Part shown: positions 43,863 to 51,590 of the stretch, piece after piece
How the letters are laid out: each line of letters begins with the position of its first letter
Position numbering within the stretch: the first letter of the stretch is position 1
NCBI GenBank assembly: GCA_036267255.1
Contig: DATAWK010000016.1
Coordinates: forward strand, 3,837-67,836
Source: DATAWK01 sp036267255
GTDB taxonomy: Bacteria > Acidobacteriota > Terriglobia > Terriglobales > Acidobacteriaceae
DNA: 64,000 nt
Direction of reading: 5' to 3'
Program-made: the position numbers and the translations under genes
The notes under the pieces: generated by a model
Seen by the model: the letters and a program-made list of their open reading frames with translations, nothing else
Told to the model about the DNA's origin: nothing
Database searches by the model: none

Positions 43863-45476
43863 GTGAAGACACCCAACGCTCGCCTGCAGACTGGCATCTC
43901 CCGCAGGCGCTTTCTCGCCAACGCCTGCCTTACCGCCTGCGCGCTTCGCACCGGCAACCTCTTTGCACTGGACGTTCTCTCCCCGCCAAACGCTCCTATC
44001 TCGCCAAACGTTCTTACCTCTACAGACACGCTCTCTTCCGCCGTCGTACGCACGCCCAGCGGAATACTGCGCGGCGACACAGCGCCCGGTGTCCGCATCT
44101 TTCGCGGTGTGCCCTTCGCCCAGCCGCCCATCGGTGCTCTCCGCTTCCGCCCGCCTGTTCCCATCGATCCCTGGACCGGCGAACGCGATGCGACCCACTT
44201 CGCGCCCGCCGCCATGCAGGCAGGCAGACTGCCCGTGCCGCAAAGCGAAGACTGCCTCTACCTCAATCTCTGGGCTCCCGAAGGCCCAGGTCCCTTCCCG
44301 GTTCATGTCTGGATTCACGGCGGCGGATTTGTCGGCGGCTATCCCTTTGAGCCTACTTACGACGGTGCCGCACTGGCGCGCGAAGGCATCGTCTGCATCA
44401 CGGTCGCCTATCGTCTCGGCGTCTTCGGCTTTCTCGATCTCGAACCGCTGCTCGGCGCCACCTACGCCGGCTCGGGCAACAATGCACTGCGCGATCTCAT
44501 CGCGGCGCTGGCATGGATACAGCAGAATGTCGCAGCTTTCGGCGGCGATCCCACGCGCGTCACCATCGGCGGCGAATCCGCGGGAGCCAAGCTCACCGGC
44601 ATCCTCATGGGCACTCCCTCCGCCCAGCCGCTCTTCCACCAGATGATCTCAGAAAGCGGCGGCGCCGAACGCGTCTGGCCCACGGCACAGGCCGCCGGCA
44701 ACGTTGCCATCGGCTTTGGCGATCTGTGGCGCGCGCAAACCGGCGAGGATTTCTCCAGCCTGCGCACAGCTCCCGCGACTTCCCTCATCGCAACCCAGCA
44801 TCGTTTCATGGCGCACTGGCCGCAGCATTTTCCCTTGCGTGCAGAAGTCGACGGCACATTGCTGCCTCGCCTGCCCATTCACACCATTGCCGACGGCTCC
44901 ACGCGCGGCAAGCGTCTGCTCATCGGCACCAATCGCGACGAGAGCGCCCTTTTCATCGGCCCGCATCCTGCCACGCACGCAAGCCCCGCCGAACTCGGCA
45001 ACCTTACGCTCGCTGAATTCGACAAAATCTACCGGCACTATAAAGATATCTATCCGCAAATGACCGACCAGCAGCGCCTCATCCGCGCGATCTCCGCCGA
45101 GGAGTATTGGATTCCCTCCATGCGCGTCGTCGATGCCCACTGCAAAGACCACGGCGCCGCATGGATGTATCGTCTGGATTTTGCCGAGACCAGCGGCTGG
45201 CTGCGTGGCTACGCCTATCACTCACTCGATGTCGGCATGGTCTGGGACCATCCGCACACGTGGGCTGCCAATGCCGCCGCCGAAGCCGCACTCGCCATGC
45301 AGATGCATCTCGCCTGGGCGGCCTTCATTCGCGGCGAAACTCCCGCCGCGCCCGGCCTGCCCGCCTGGCCGCCGTACAACCGCGACACACGCTCCACCAT
45401 GATTCTCAATACGCAAAGCCACGTCGAGGATCAACCCCAACAGGCCGAATTCAACCTCTGGCACGGAGCGCTCTGA
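43863..45476 (+). CDS. Tat-exported type B carboxylesterase
   Basis: 537 residues. A twin-arginine signal (ISRRRFLANACLTACAL) is followed by the type B carboxylesterase fold. It has GVPFAQPPIGALRFRPP, EDCLYLNLWAPEG, the oxyanion segment HGGGFVGG and the nucleophile Ser in GGESAGAKL near residue 238. The catalytic His is probably in AYHSLDVGMVWDHP near the C-terminus. It hydrolyses esters of unknown identity. GTG start with AAGAGGAAC before it. Convergent with the ADOP gene ending at 45534, 57 bases away. Confidence 0.9.
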   Translation: MKTPNARLQTGISRRRFLANACLTACALRTGNLFALDVLSPPNAPISPNVLTSTDTLSSAVVRTPSGILRGDTAPGVRIFRGVPFAQPPIGALRFRPPVPIDPWTGERDATHFAPAAMQAGRLPVPQSEDCLYLNLWAPEGPGPFPVHVWIHGGGFVGGYPFEPTYDGAALAREGIVCITVAYRLGVFGFLDLEPLLGATYAGSGNNALRDLIAALAWIQQNVAAFGGDPTRVTIGGESAGAKLTGILMGTPSAQPLFHQMISESGGAERVWPTAQAAGNVAIGFGDLWRAQTGEDFSSLRTAPATSLIATQHRFMAHWPQHFPLRAEVDGTLLPRLPIHTIADGSTRGKRLLIGTNRDESALFIGPHPATHASPAELGNLTLAEFDKIYRHYKDIYPQMTDQQRLIRAISAEEYWIPSMRVVDAHCKDHGAAWMYRLDFAETSGWLRGYAYHSLDVGMVWDHPHTWAANAAAEAALAMQMHLAWAAFIRGETPAAPGLPAWPPYNRDTRSTMILNTQSHVEDQPQQAEFNLWHGAL

Positions 45477-45533
45477 AATCTTCGCGCACTTCAGAAATTT
45501 TTCCCGCGCCATGCATCCAGCCATCCCGTTTCT

Positions 45534-48212
45534 CTACTCCGACCGCAGCGCTTCCATCGGTTCAATCTTCGATGCCCGAATCGCCGGCACCACGCACGCC
45601 GCAATCGCAGTCAACAGCAGACTGCCGATCATCACCGCAAACACCAGCGGGTCGAAGGGGCTGGTTCCATACAGAATCGAGCGAATCAGCATGCCTGCCG
45701 CCACGCCTCCGGCCAGCCCCAGCACCAACCCAACCAGAACCGGCTTCAGCCCATCCAGCAGCACCAGCCGCAACACCTGGCCTCTCTGCGCTCCCAGCGC
45801 GATGCGGATGCCAATCTCCTTCACCCGCTGCGTCACCAGGTACGACAGCACTCCATACAAGCCAATCGCCGCCAGCACCAGGGACAGAACGGCAAAAGCC
45901 AGCACCAGCGTCGCGCTGAAGTTTTCGCTCGCGGTATTCCTGCCCACAATCTGCGGCAGGGTCAGCACGTCGGATACCGGCAGCAGGGGATCGAGCGCGG
46001 CAATTTGTTTCTGAACAGGAACCGAGATTGCCAGCGGATCGCCTGCTGTCCGCACGACAAGCGTGGCATAGTTCGTAATCATCGGGACGCCCGAAAGAAT
46101 GGGAAAATACATCGTCGCCTTGATGGGCTGCGTTACATCCCAGAGAGTGTCGCCGACCACGCCGATGATCTGGTAGCTCTCCTGCTTGCTGGTCCAGTTG
46201 ACCTGGATGTCCTCTCCAATCGGATTGGCATTCGGGAAAAACTGATCGGCAAATTTCTTGCTGACGACGATGTAGTGGTAATGGTCCAGGCGCTCCTGGT
46301 TCGTAAAGAAACGCCCGCGGATCAGCGGAATTTGCATGGCGCTGAAGTAGCCGGGATCAATGGTGCGAGCCAGCGCGTCATTCTGCAGCTGAAAGCTGCT
46401 GGACGGACGCGACGGGATAGTAAAAACTCTGTCGCCATCCCACCCGTCGCCGGGCGCTGCCGAGACCAGGGCTGCGGCGCGTACTCCGGGCAGACTTCGC
46501 ACACGTTCCAGCAGCGACTCATGAAATGCGATGATCTTCTCTTTCGTGTCGTACTGTTTTTCCGGCAGGGAGTATTTCATGGTCAGCACATGGTCCGTCA
46601 CGCATCCCAGGTCAACCGTGCGCAGGTGCAGAAAGGCCTTGAACAGCAATCCGGCGGAGATCAGCAACACCACCGTCAGCGTAATCTCCGCGGTCAGCAG
46701 CGCCTTGCGCAGCATCGCGCGCGACGTGCTCCCGCCCACCGATCGCGAGGAATCCTGCAGCGCCGCAAACACACCTTTCCCGGTCGACGAAATCGCTGGC
46801 ACCAGCCCGGCAATCACTGCGGTCAGCAGCGACAGGCCAATCGAAAAGGCCAGCACCGTCCCATCCACGTGAATGCTTTCGGCACGGGGCAGGTCCCGCC
46901 AGTGGTTCGCCAGCCACTTCGTTGCCAGGGCCGAAAGCAGCAGACCGAGTCCTCCGCCTGCCATGCAGATCAGCAGGCTTTCCGTCATCTGTTCCAGAAT
47001 CAATGTCCCCCGGCTGCCGCCCAGCGCGCCGCGCACCGCAACTTCTTTGCGCCGAGCCGCGCCGCGTGCCACCAGCAGGTTCGAAACATTCAGGCACGCA
47101 ATCAGCAGCATGCACATCACCGCGCACAGCAGCACGATCAGCGGCGTCTTCACATCCTGCACCACGTCATCAATCATGGGCCGCGTCACCGCCTCTTCCG
47201 CCACCGGCTCGGATGCGTTGGCCAGATGCATTTGATATTGCAGCGCGCTCACCGGTTTGATCGCGGCGGCTGCGCTCACACCCGGCCGCAGCCGGGCAAC
47301 CACCCTGCTCTGATGATTGTCGTGCCGCGCGTACTCCTCCGGAGTAAAGGTTTGAGCATAGGGCAACCAAAGCTGCACCGTCGCCTCGGGATAGGTGAAC
47401 CAGCGCGGCAGCACGCCGACCACGGTATAGGGTGTCGAATCCAGACGGATTTGCTTGCCCAGGATCGAAGGATCGCCCGCGAACCTCCTTTGATACAGGC
47501 TCCAGGTAAGAATCACAACATGGTTGGCTTCCAGCTGGTCTTCCTGCGGAGTAAAGGAGCGGCCCATCGCCATCGGCACGCCCAGCACCGAAAACAGGTT
47601 CCACGATCCTCCTGCTGCCGTCACCACCTCGGGCAGCTCCGCATGCTCTCCGGTCAAATTGAAGCCATATTCGCGCACTGCGGCCATGCCCTGAAAGCTG
47701 TGCGTCTGTTGCCGCCATTCGTTGAAATCCGCGGGCGAGACCCAGTTGTAACTAAATCCACCGCTGTCGTTGTTGTATGTCGTGCTGCGAAAATGTTCAT
47801 ACACCATCACCAGCTTGTCCGGGTCATGGAACGGCAGCGGCTTCAGCAGCACCGCGTTCACAATGGTAAACAGCGATGCCGTGGCGCCAATCCCCAGCGC
47901 CATCACCAGAATCGCGATGAACGCGAATCCGCGCGAGCGGCGCAGCGTCCGCACTCCATACCGCATATCGCGTGCAAATTTTTCCAGCCAGCCCCAGCTC
48001 CAGTGCGCCCGGGCCTCATCGCGCAACAGCGTGGGATTGCCGAACGTACGCAGCGCCGCCGACCGTGCCTCATCCGCGCTCAGGCCGCGCGCCATGTTCT
48101 CGGCAATCTGCTGCTGCAAGTGGAACTGCAGTTCGTCGTTCAGCCGCTCCGTTTCCTTCTTGCGGCGAAACAGCATCAACGTTGCCATGCGGAATCGTTC
48201 CATCCAGCGCAT
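45534..48212 (-). CDS. ADOP-type FtsX/MacB permease (892 aa), module 3
   Basis: The prefix domain (ERLNDELQFHLQQQIAENMA, EARSAALRTFGN) leads into the first helix (GFAFIAILVMALGIGATASL), the first periplasmic domain with EEYARHDNHQSRVVARLRPG, the FtsX block with ACLNVSNLLVARGAARRKEV, and the second half ending IEPMEALRSE. ATG at 48212 was chosen over 48218 because AAGGAG then sits six bases before it. PadR lies 39 bases upstream, a larger gap than in the other modules. Confidence 0.93.
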   Translation of the reverse strand: MRWMERFRMATLMLFRRKKETERLNDELQFHLQQQIAENMARGLSADEARSAALRTFGNPTLLRDEARAHWSWGWLEKFARDMRYGVRTLRRSRGFAFIAILVMALGIGATASLFTIVNAVLLKPLPFHDPDKLVMVYEHFRSTTYNNDSGGFSYNWVSPADFNEWRQQTHSFQGMAAVREYGFNLTGEHAELPEVVTAAGGSWNLFSVLGVPMAMGRSFTPQEDQLEANHVVILTWSLYQRRFAGDPSILGKQIRLDSTPYTVVGVLPRWFTYPEATVQLWLPYAQTFTPEEYARHDNHQSRVVARLRPGVSAAAAIKPVSALQYQMHLANASEPVAEEAVTRPMIDDVVQDVKTPLIVLLCAVMCMLLIACLNVSNLLVARGAARRKEVAVRGALGGSRGTLILEQMTESLLICMAGGGLGLLLSALATKWLANHWRDLPRAESIHVDGTVLAFSIGLSLLTAVIAGLVPAISSTGKGVFAALQDSSRSVGGSTSRAMLRKALLTAEITLTVVLLISAGLLFKAFLHLRTVDLGCVTDHVLTMKYSLPEKQYDTKEKIIAFHESLLERVRSLPGVRAAALVSAAPGDGWDGDRVFTIPSRPSSSFQLQNDALARTIDPGYFSAMQIPLIRGRFFTNQERLDHYHYIVVSKKFADQFFPNANPIGEDIQVNWTSKQESYQIIGVVGDTLWDVTQPIKATMYFPILSGVPMITNYATLVVRTAGDPLAISVPVQKQIAALDPLLPVSDVLTLPQIVGRNTASENFSATLVLAFAVLSLVLAAIGLYGVLSYLVTQRVKEIGIRIALGAQRGQVLRLVLLDGLKPVLVGLVLGLAGGVAAGMLIRSILYGTSPFDPLVFAVMIGSLLLTAIAACVVPAIRASKIEPMEALRSE

Positions 48213-48251
48213 CGGCATCTCCTTCCCAGAACACTCTGCATCTACTTTTTG

Positions 48252-48581
48252 CTACACTCCGTCCACCACCAGGTTGATGGCCGTCGAGAGCCGGCTCCAG
48301 CTCTCCTTCTCGCGTTCCAGTTGCGTACGTCCGGCAGCCGTCAGCGAGTAGAACTTCGCCTGCCGTCCGCCCTCCGTCTCGCTCCACTTGGCCCGCACCC
48401 ATCCCTGCTGCTCCAGCCTGTGCAGCGCCGGATACAGCGAGCCCTGCTGCACCTGCAGCACTTCCTTCGATATCTGCTGAATCCGCTTGGCGATCGCCCA
48501 CCCATGCTTCGGTTCCAGTGAGATCGTCTTCAATATCAGCAAATCCAGCGTGCCCTGTACCAGATCGTTTGGTTTCCCCAT
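48252..48581 (-). CDS. PadR-family repressor of ADOP module 3
   Basis: 109 residues: DLVQGTLDLLILKTI, HGWAIAKRIQQIS, VQQGSLYPALHRLEQQGWV and SETEGGRQAKFYSLTAAGRT. The ATG at 48581 has no ribosome site. It sits immediately downstream of a promoter whose transcription start would fall at or next to the ATG, so the mRNA is probably leaderless. The start is divergent from a second PadR gene at 48740. Confidence 0.92.
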   Translation of the reverse strand: MGKPNDLVQGTLDLLILKTISLEPKHGWAIAKRIQQISKEVLQVQQGSLYPALHRLEQQGWVRAKWSETEGGRQAKFYSLTAAGRTQLEREKESWSRLSTAINLVVDGV

Positions 48582-48585
48582 ACTA

Positions 48586-48618
48586 TGACTATCTACACAA
48601 GTGATTGTAGATAGTCAA
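48586..48618. promoter_or_regulatory. Palindromic operator and promoter of module 3
   Basis: Arms TGACTATCTACA (48586-48597) and TGTAGATAGTCA (48606-48617), eight bases apart, are perfect 12-base complements. On the minus strand -35 TTGACT (48618-48613) and -10 TAGATA (48595-48590), spaced 17, lie in the arms. The transcription start then falls about at 48583, two bases from the start codon. Repressor binding would cover the whole promoter. Confidence 0.8.
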
Positions 48619-48739
48619 CACTACGCAGCCGGAAACAGAAAAGTTCCCTCGCCCAAAAATTAAATCCGGAATCGACAGGATGGCTCTTTTGCCGCTCCCG
48701 CTTGACACGCTCCGCGATTAGAATCACAATGTGTAGGTA

Positions 48740-49051
48740 ATGCTGGGCGAATTTGAATACCTCTTGCTTACCGCTGCCGTCCGATTGGGCGAAGACGCCT
48801 ATGGTGCCGCCATTCGGCGTGAAATTGAGCAGGCCACCGGACGCCGCTGCTCCATTGGAGCGTTGTACACAACGCTCGACCGGCTGGAGGCCAAAGGCCT
48901 CGTGAAAACCTGGCTTGGCGATCCCACCCCGCAACGCGGTGGCCGCGCCAAACGCATGGTCTCCGTAACGGTCAAAGGCACCCGCGCCGCAACCGCCTTC
49001 TACAACGCGGTAACGCGCGTCAGCCGCAATGTCTCCTGGGAGGCAAAATGA
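48740..49051 (+). CDS. PadR-family regulator paired with a membrane protein
   Basis: 103 residues, a different PadR subgroup from the ADOP partners: FEYLLLTAAVRLGEDAYGAA, IRREIEQATGRRCSIGALYT, LDRLEAKGLVKTW and the basic PTPQRGGRAKRM, then a C-terminal dimerisation helix. Its stop codon overlaps the start of the next gene (ATGA, 49048), so both are translated from one mRNA. It is divergent from the PadR of module 3, and the 158 bases between them hold operators for one or both. Confidence 0.88.
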   Translation: MLGEFEYLLLTAAVRLGEDAYGAAIRREIEQATGRRCSIGALYTTLDRLEAKGLVKTWLGDPTPQRGGRAKRMVSVTVKGTRAATAFYNAVTRVSRNVSWEAK

Positions 49052-49734
49052 GTCGCGATCCCGCGTTCCCTCCCATCGGTCGCTTGGTCGACATCGCATC
49101 CCGCATGCTCGCTCCCAACGAACGCGAAGCCGTGCGCGGCGATCTCGCCGAATCCGGCGCAACTGGAATACAGGCGCTGCGCGACGTCCTTGGTCTGGCC
49201 CTTCGGCGTCAGGCAGCTTTGTGGAAGGACTGGCGTCCCTGGCTGGCGCTTTGCGCTCTGGCAATCCCACTCGGCCTGTTCCTCAGTCTCGCTTCCCGGC
49301 GTACAGCCGACATCAGCTCCATCTATCTCTGGATGTACGCGAACAACTGGGACTGGAGCTTCCTTGGCAGCATTGCGTTCTGGCACGGACTGGCTGCCTG
49401 CCTTCCCGCTGTTCTTCAGTCCTGCCTCGTGCTGATTTGTTTGTCATCGGTAAGCGGCTTTTTGATTGCATCTCTGTCGCGCCGCACCCTTTGGGTTCAG
49501 ATCTCCGTGTTCTGTCTCGTACTCTTGTTTGCCGGACTTCCCGGTGCGCCGCAATTTCTGAACCACGCGCTGTTCCTGCAGCCTGCACGCGGCTTCAACC
49601 CCAATCGCGTGGTCTTCGCTCTCGGCTTCTATCGCATCATCGTTCCACTGCTCGTGCAGGCATTCCTGGTCTTGCTCCCTTTCTTCTGGGCAACGCGGCA
49701 ATACCGCAACGCTGCCGCGCAGAAACTCCGGTAA
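49048..49734 (+). CDS. Prefix-domain membrane protein (no FtsX domain)
   Basis: 228 residues. The N-terminal 70 residues (IGRLVDIASRMLAPNEREAV, RGDLAESG) resemble the prefix found at the start of some acidobacterial ADOP permeases (the ER..V.GDL.E pattern). The rest has four to five hydrophobic segments: WLALCALAIPLGLFLSLA, ACLPAVLQSCLVLICLSSVS, VQISVFCLVLLFAGLPG and IVPLLVQAFLVLLPFFWA. No periplasmic or FtsX domain follows, so it seems to be a stand-alone membrane partner for PadR. Function is not known. Confidence 0.75.
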   Translation: MSRDPAFPPIGRLVDIASRMLAPNEREAVRGDLAESGATGIQALRDVLGLALRRQAALWKDWRPWLALCALAIPLGLFLSLASRRTADISSIYLWMYANNWDWSFLGSIAFWHGLAACLPAVLQSCLVLICLSSVSGFLIASLSRRTLWVQISVFCLVLLFAGLPGAPQFLNHALFLQPARGFNPNRVVFALGFYRIIVPLLVQAFLVLLPFFWATRQYRNAAAQKLR

Positions 49735-49760
49735 CCGGCGAAATTCTTGGAGAATCCATC

Positions 49761-50411
49761 ATGAAGCGCACATCTATTCCGCAATCCTTCCCACACAAAC
49801 AACGCAGGCTCTCCGCGGCACTCGCCACGCTCACTCTCGCTGCAACATCGACACTCGTCCTGCTGCTCTGCCTGCAACCTGCTTCGGCGCAGGCTCCGGA
49901 CCGGCACGTGTCTCTGGCCGACGTACAACAGACACCCGAGAAGCTGATCCCCGCCGCCGCAAGAAAATCCGCGCCGGACTTCACTCTCATCGATGCGCAC
50001 GGACAGCCGATCACGTTGTCCCGCTACAAGGGAAAGGTCGTATTGCTCGACTTCTGGGCCACCTGGTGCGGAGGATGCAAACTCGAAATTCCCTGGTACA
50101 TGGAATTTGACAGGCAATACAAGAGTCAAGGTCTCGCCGTCATCGGCGTGTCGATGGATGCCGAGGGATGGAAGAAAGTCCGACCGTTCCTGGCTCAAAA
50201 GAAGGATGAGGAAACCGGCGGAAACACAGCCATGCAATATCCCGTTGTCATCGGAAGCGACAGCCTGGCGAAGCAGTTTGGCCTGCGCTCCATGCCGCTC
50301 ACTTTATTGATCGATCGCAATGGAAAAATTGCCGTGTCGCACACCGGCGTCGTGGACAAAGACAATTTTCAGAATCTCATCCGGCAACTGCTGCAACAAC
50401 CCGCGGCATAA
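49761..50411 (+). CDS. TlpA-like thioredoxin-fold protein
   Basis: 216 residues. A signal-anchor (ALATLTLAATSTLVLLLCLQ) near residue 20-40 is followed by a thioredoxin fold: APDFTLIDAHGQPITLSRYK, the redox site WATWCGGCKLEIPW near residue 108, and FGLRSMPLTLLIDRNGKI with the cis-Pro. Such proteins reduce or transfer disulfides in the periplasm, often for cytochrome c maturation or stress defence. Start chosen from GGAGA and the signal sequence. It lies 26 bases after the membrane protein and is probably in the same operon. Confidence 0.9.
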   Translation: MKRTSIPQSFPHKQRRLSAALATLTLAATSTLVLLLCLQPASAQAPDRHVSLADVQQTPEKLIPAAARKSAPDFTLIDAHGQPITLSRYKGKVVLLDFWATWCGGCKLEIPWYMEFDRQYKSQGLAVIGVSMDAEGWKKVRPFLAQKKDEETGGNTAMQYPVVIGSDSLAKQFGLRSMPLTLLIDRNGKIAVSHTGVVDKDNFQNLIRQLLQQPAA

Positions 50412-50459
50412 AAATATCCGCTGCGCTGCCGAACACTCTCCGCATCCCCATCGCTTGCG

Positions 50460-50990
50460 CTAATTTGTTGTTCCGCTCTTGTCGCTGTCCTTTGGTAACT
50501 CCAGGTAGACCAGGCCAAAGCGGGTCGTTCCGGCGTGAGCCGCGTCATGGGATGCATCCACCGCCACGATGCGATACCGATGCGGAGTCCCGGCGCGCAG
50601 TTCATGATCGCTGGAAGAATCCGCACTGCCATTCACCTGCACATGGCCGCCATGCTCGTCGGAGCAGGTCAGCCCGCTGCGCGTCACCGTCATCGCGCCC
50701 ACCGGTTTGCCGTGATCGCACTCCAGCACCTCGCCATACCGTGACAGCGGCTTGCGATAGAAATCCAAAACCTGTGCCGGGGAATCGCTGCCCGGCTCTT
50801 TGTATAACGTCGCGCCCGGATACGCCGGCAGCCCGATGGTCGCTGCACTCGCATGAGAATTGGCATGCAGCGCCAGGTTGACGCCGGAATCCGAATCCTG
50901 CGCCAGCAACGCTCCACTGCCGCAAAATAGGATCGCTGCCAACAGCATCATCGCCGCAAAAATTGAGAAAATCCGAACGCGCAGAGACAT
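50460..50990 (-). CDS. Exported protein of unknown function
   Basis: 176 residues with a signal peptide (IFAAMMLLAAILFCGSGALL, then AQ). TAGGAG lies five bases before the ATG. The mature part has GLPAYPGATLYKEPGSDS, VLDFYRKPLSRYGEVLECDH and a second Cys in SGLTCSDEHGG, which might pair with the first. I do not recognise the family. It is convergent with the TlpA-like gene. Confidence 0.7.
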   Translation of the reverse strand: MSLRVRIFSIFAAMMLLAAILFCGSGALLAQDSDSGVNLALHANSHASAATIGLPAYPGATLYKEPGSDSPAQVLDFYRKPLSRYGEVLECDHGKPVGAMTVTRSGLTCSDEHGGHVQVNGSADSSSDHELRAGTPHRYRIVAVDASHDAAHAGTTRFGLVYLELPKDSDKSGTTN

Positions 50991-51229
50991 AAAGCTCCTA
51001 TCCAAAATCGACTCCAAAGAAAGGTACGCCGCCATGGAGCGGAAAGTTCCATCGCGCCCTCGCCTCCATCTCTCCGCCTTCCCGCCATCCGGCTACATTC
51101 TTCCGCCCACTCGCGATTCCGGTTTTCTTTCATTATTTTTTCCCTCCGCTGCAACGGCCTGCGCGCATTCAGAATCTTAAGGAAGGTACTTTACGAAAAA
51201 TGATTCTTTTCACCGATTGAGGATCGACC

Positions 51230-51532
51230 ATGAAGTTTCAAAAATATGCAGGCATCGCTCTCGCAGCCGCTCTCACATTCGCTGCTCCCACGGCAGCCGT
51301 CTTCGCGCAAAGCTCGGACTCCGGCACCAAACAGGCCCTGAAAAACGCTGGCACCAGTACCAAGCATGCCGCCAAAGATACCGGCCATGCCGTCAAGCAG
51401 GGAACCAAAAAGAGCTACCACGAAACAAAACATGTCACCAAGAAGGGCTACGACAAGACAAAGCATGAGACCAAAAAGGTAGGCCACAAGATCGAAGGCA
51501 AGCCCGATACTCCGGCCCACACTCCGCAGTAA
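51230..51532 (+). CDS. Small exported Lys/His/Thr-rich repetitive protein
   Basis: 100 residues. A signal peptide (GIALAAALTFAAPTAAVFA) is followed by a mature part made of short repeats built on T-K-(K/H): ALKNAGTSTKHAAKDTGHAV and YHETKHVTKKGYDKTKHETK. The mature protein is very basic and probably disordered. It might bind anionic surfaces, nucleic acid or metal through its His residues. Not recognised. GAGG lies 10 bases before the ATG. Confidence 0.72.
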   Translation: MKFQKYAGIALAAALTFAAPTAAVFAQSSDSGTKQALKNAGTSTKHAAKDTGHAVKQGTKKSYHETKHVTKKGYDKTKHETKKVGHKIEGKPDTPAHTPQ

Positions 51533-51590
51533 TCCTGCGATTCGAAAAAATTCACGCGCGCATTCCCTGCCCGCCGGACTCTCGATGCCC

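Noticed and set aside
46005..48521. An 838-codon plus-strand open frame opposite ADOP module 3
   Set aside because: It is antisense to a clear permease gene with intact FtsX motifs and has Arg/His/Gln-rich non-protein-like composition, a common artefact in high-G+C DNA.
49029..49760. N-terminal extension of the TlpA-like gene (open to 49029)
   Set aside because: The extension is out of frame with, and covers, the coupled PadR end and membrane protein; the signal sequence and ribosome site begin at 49761.
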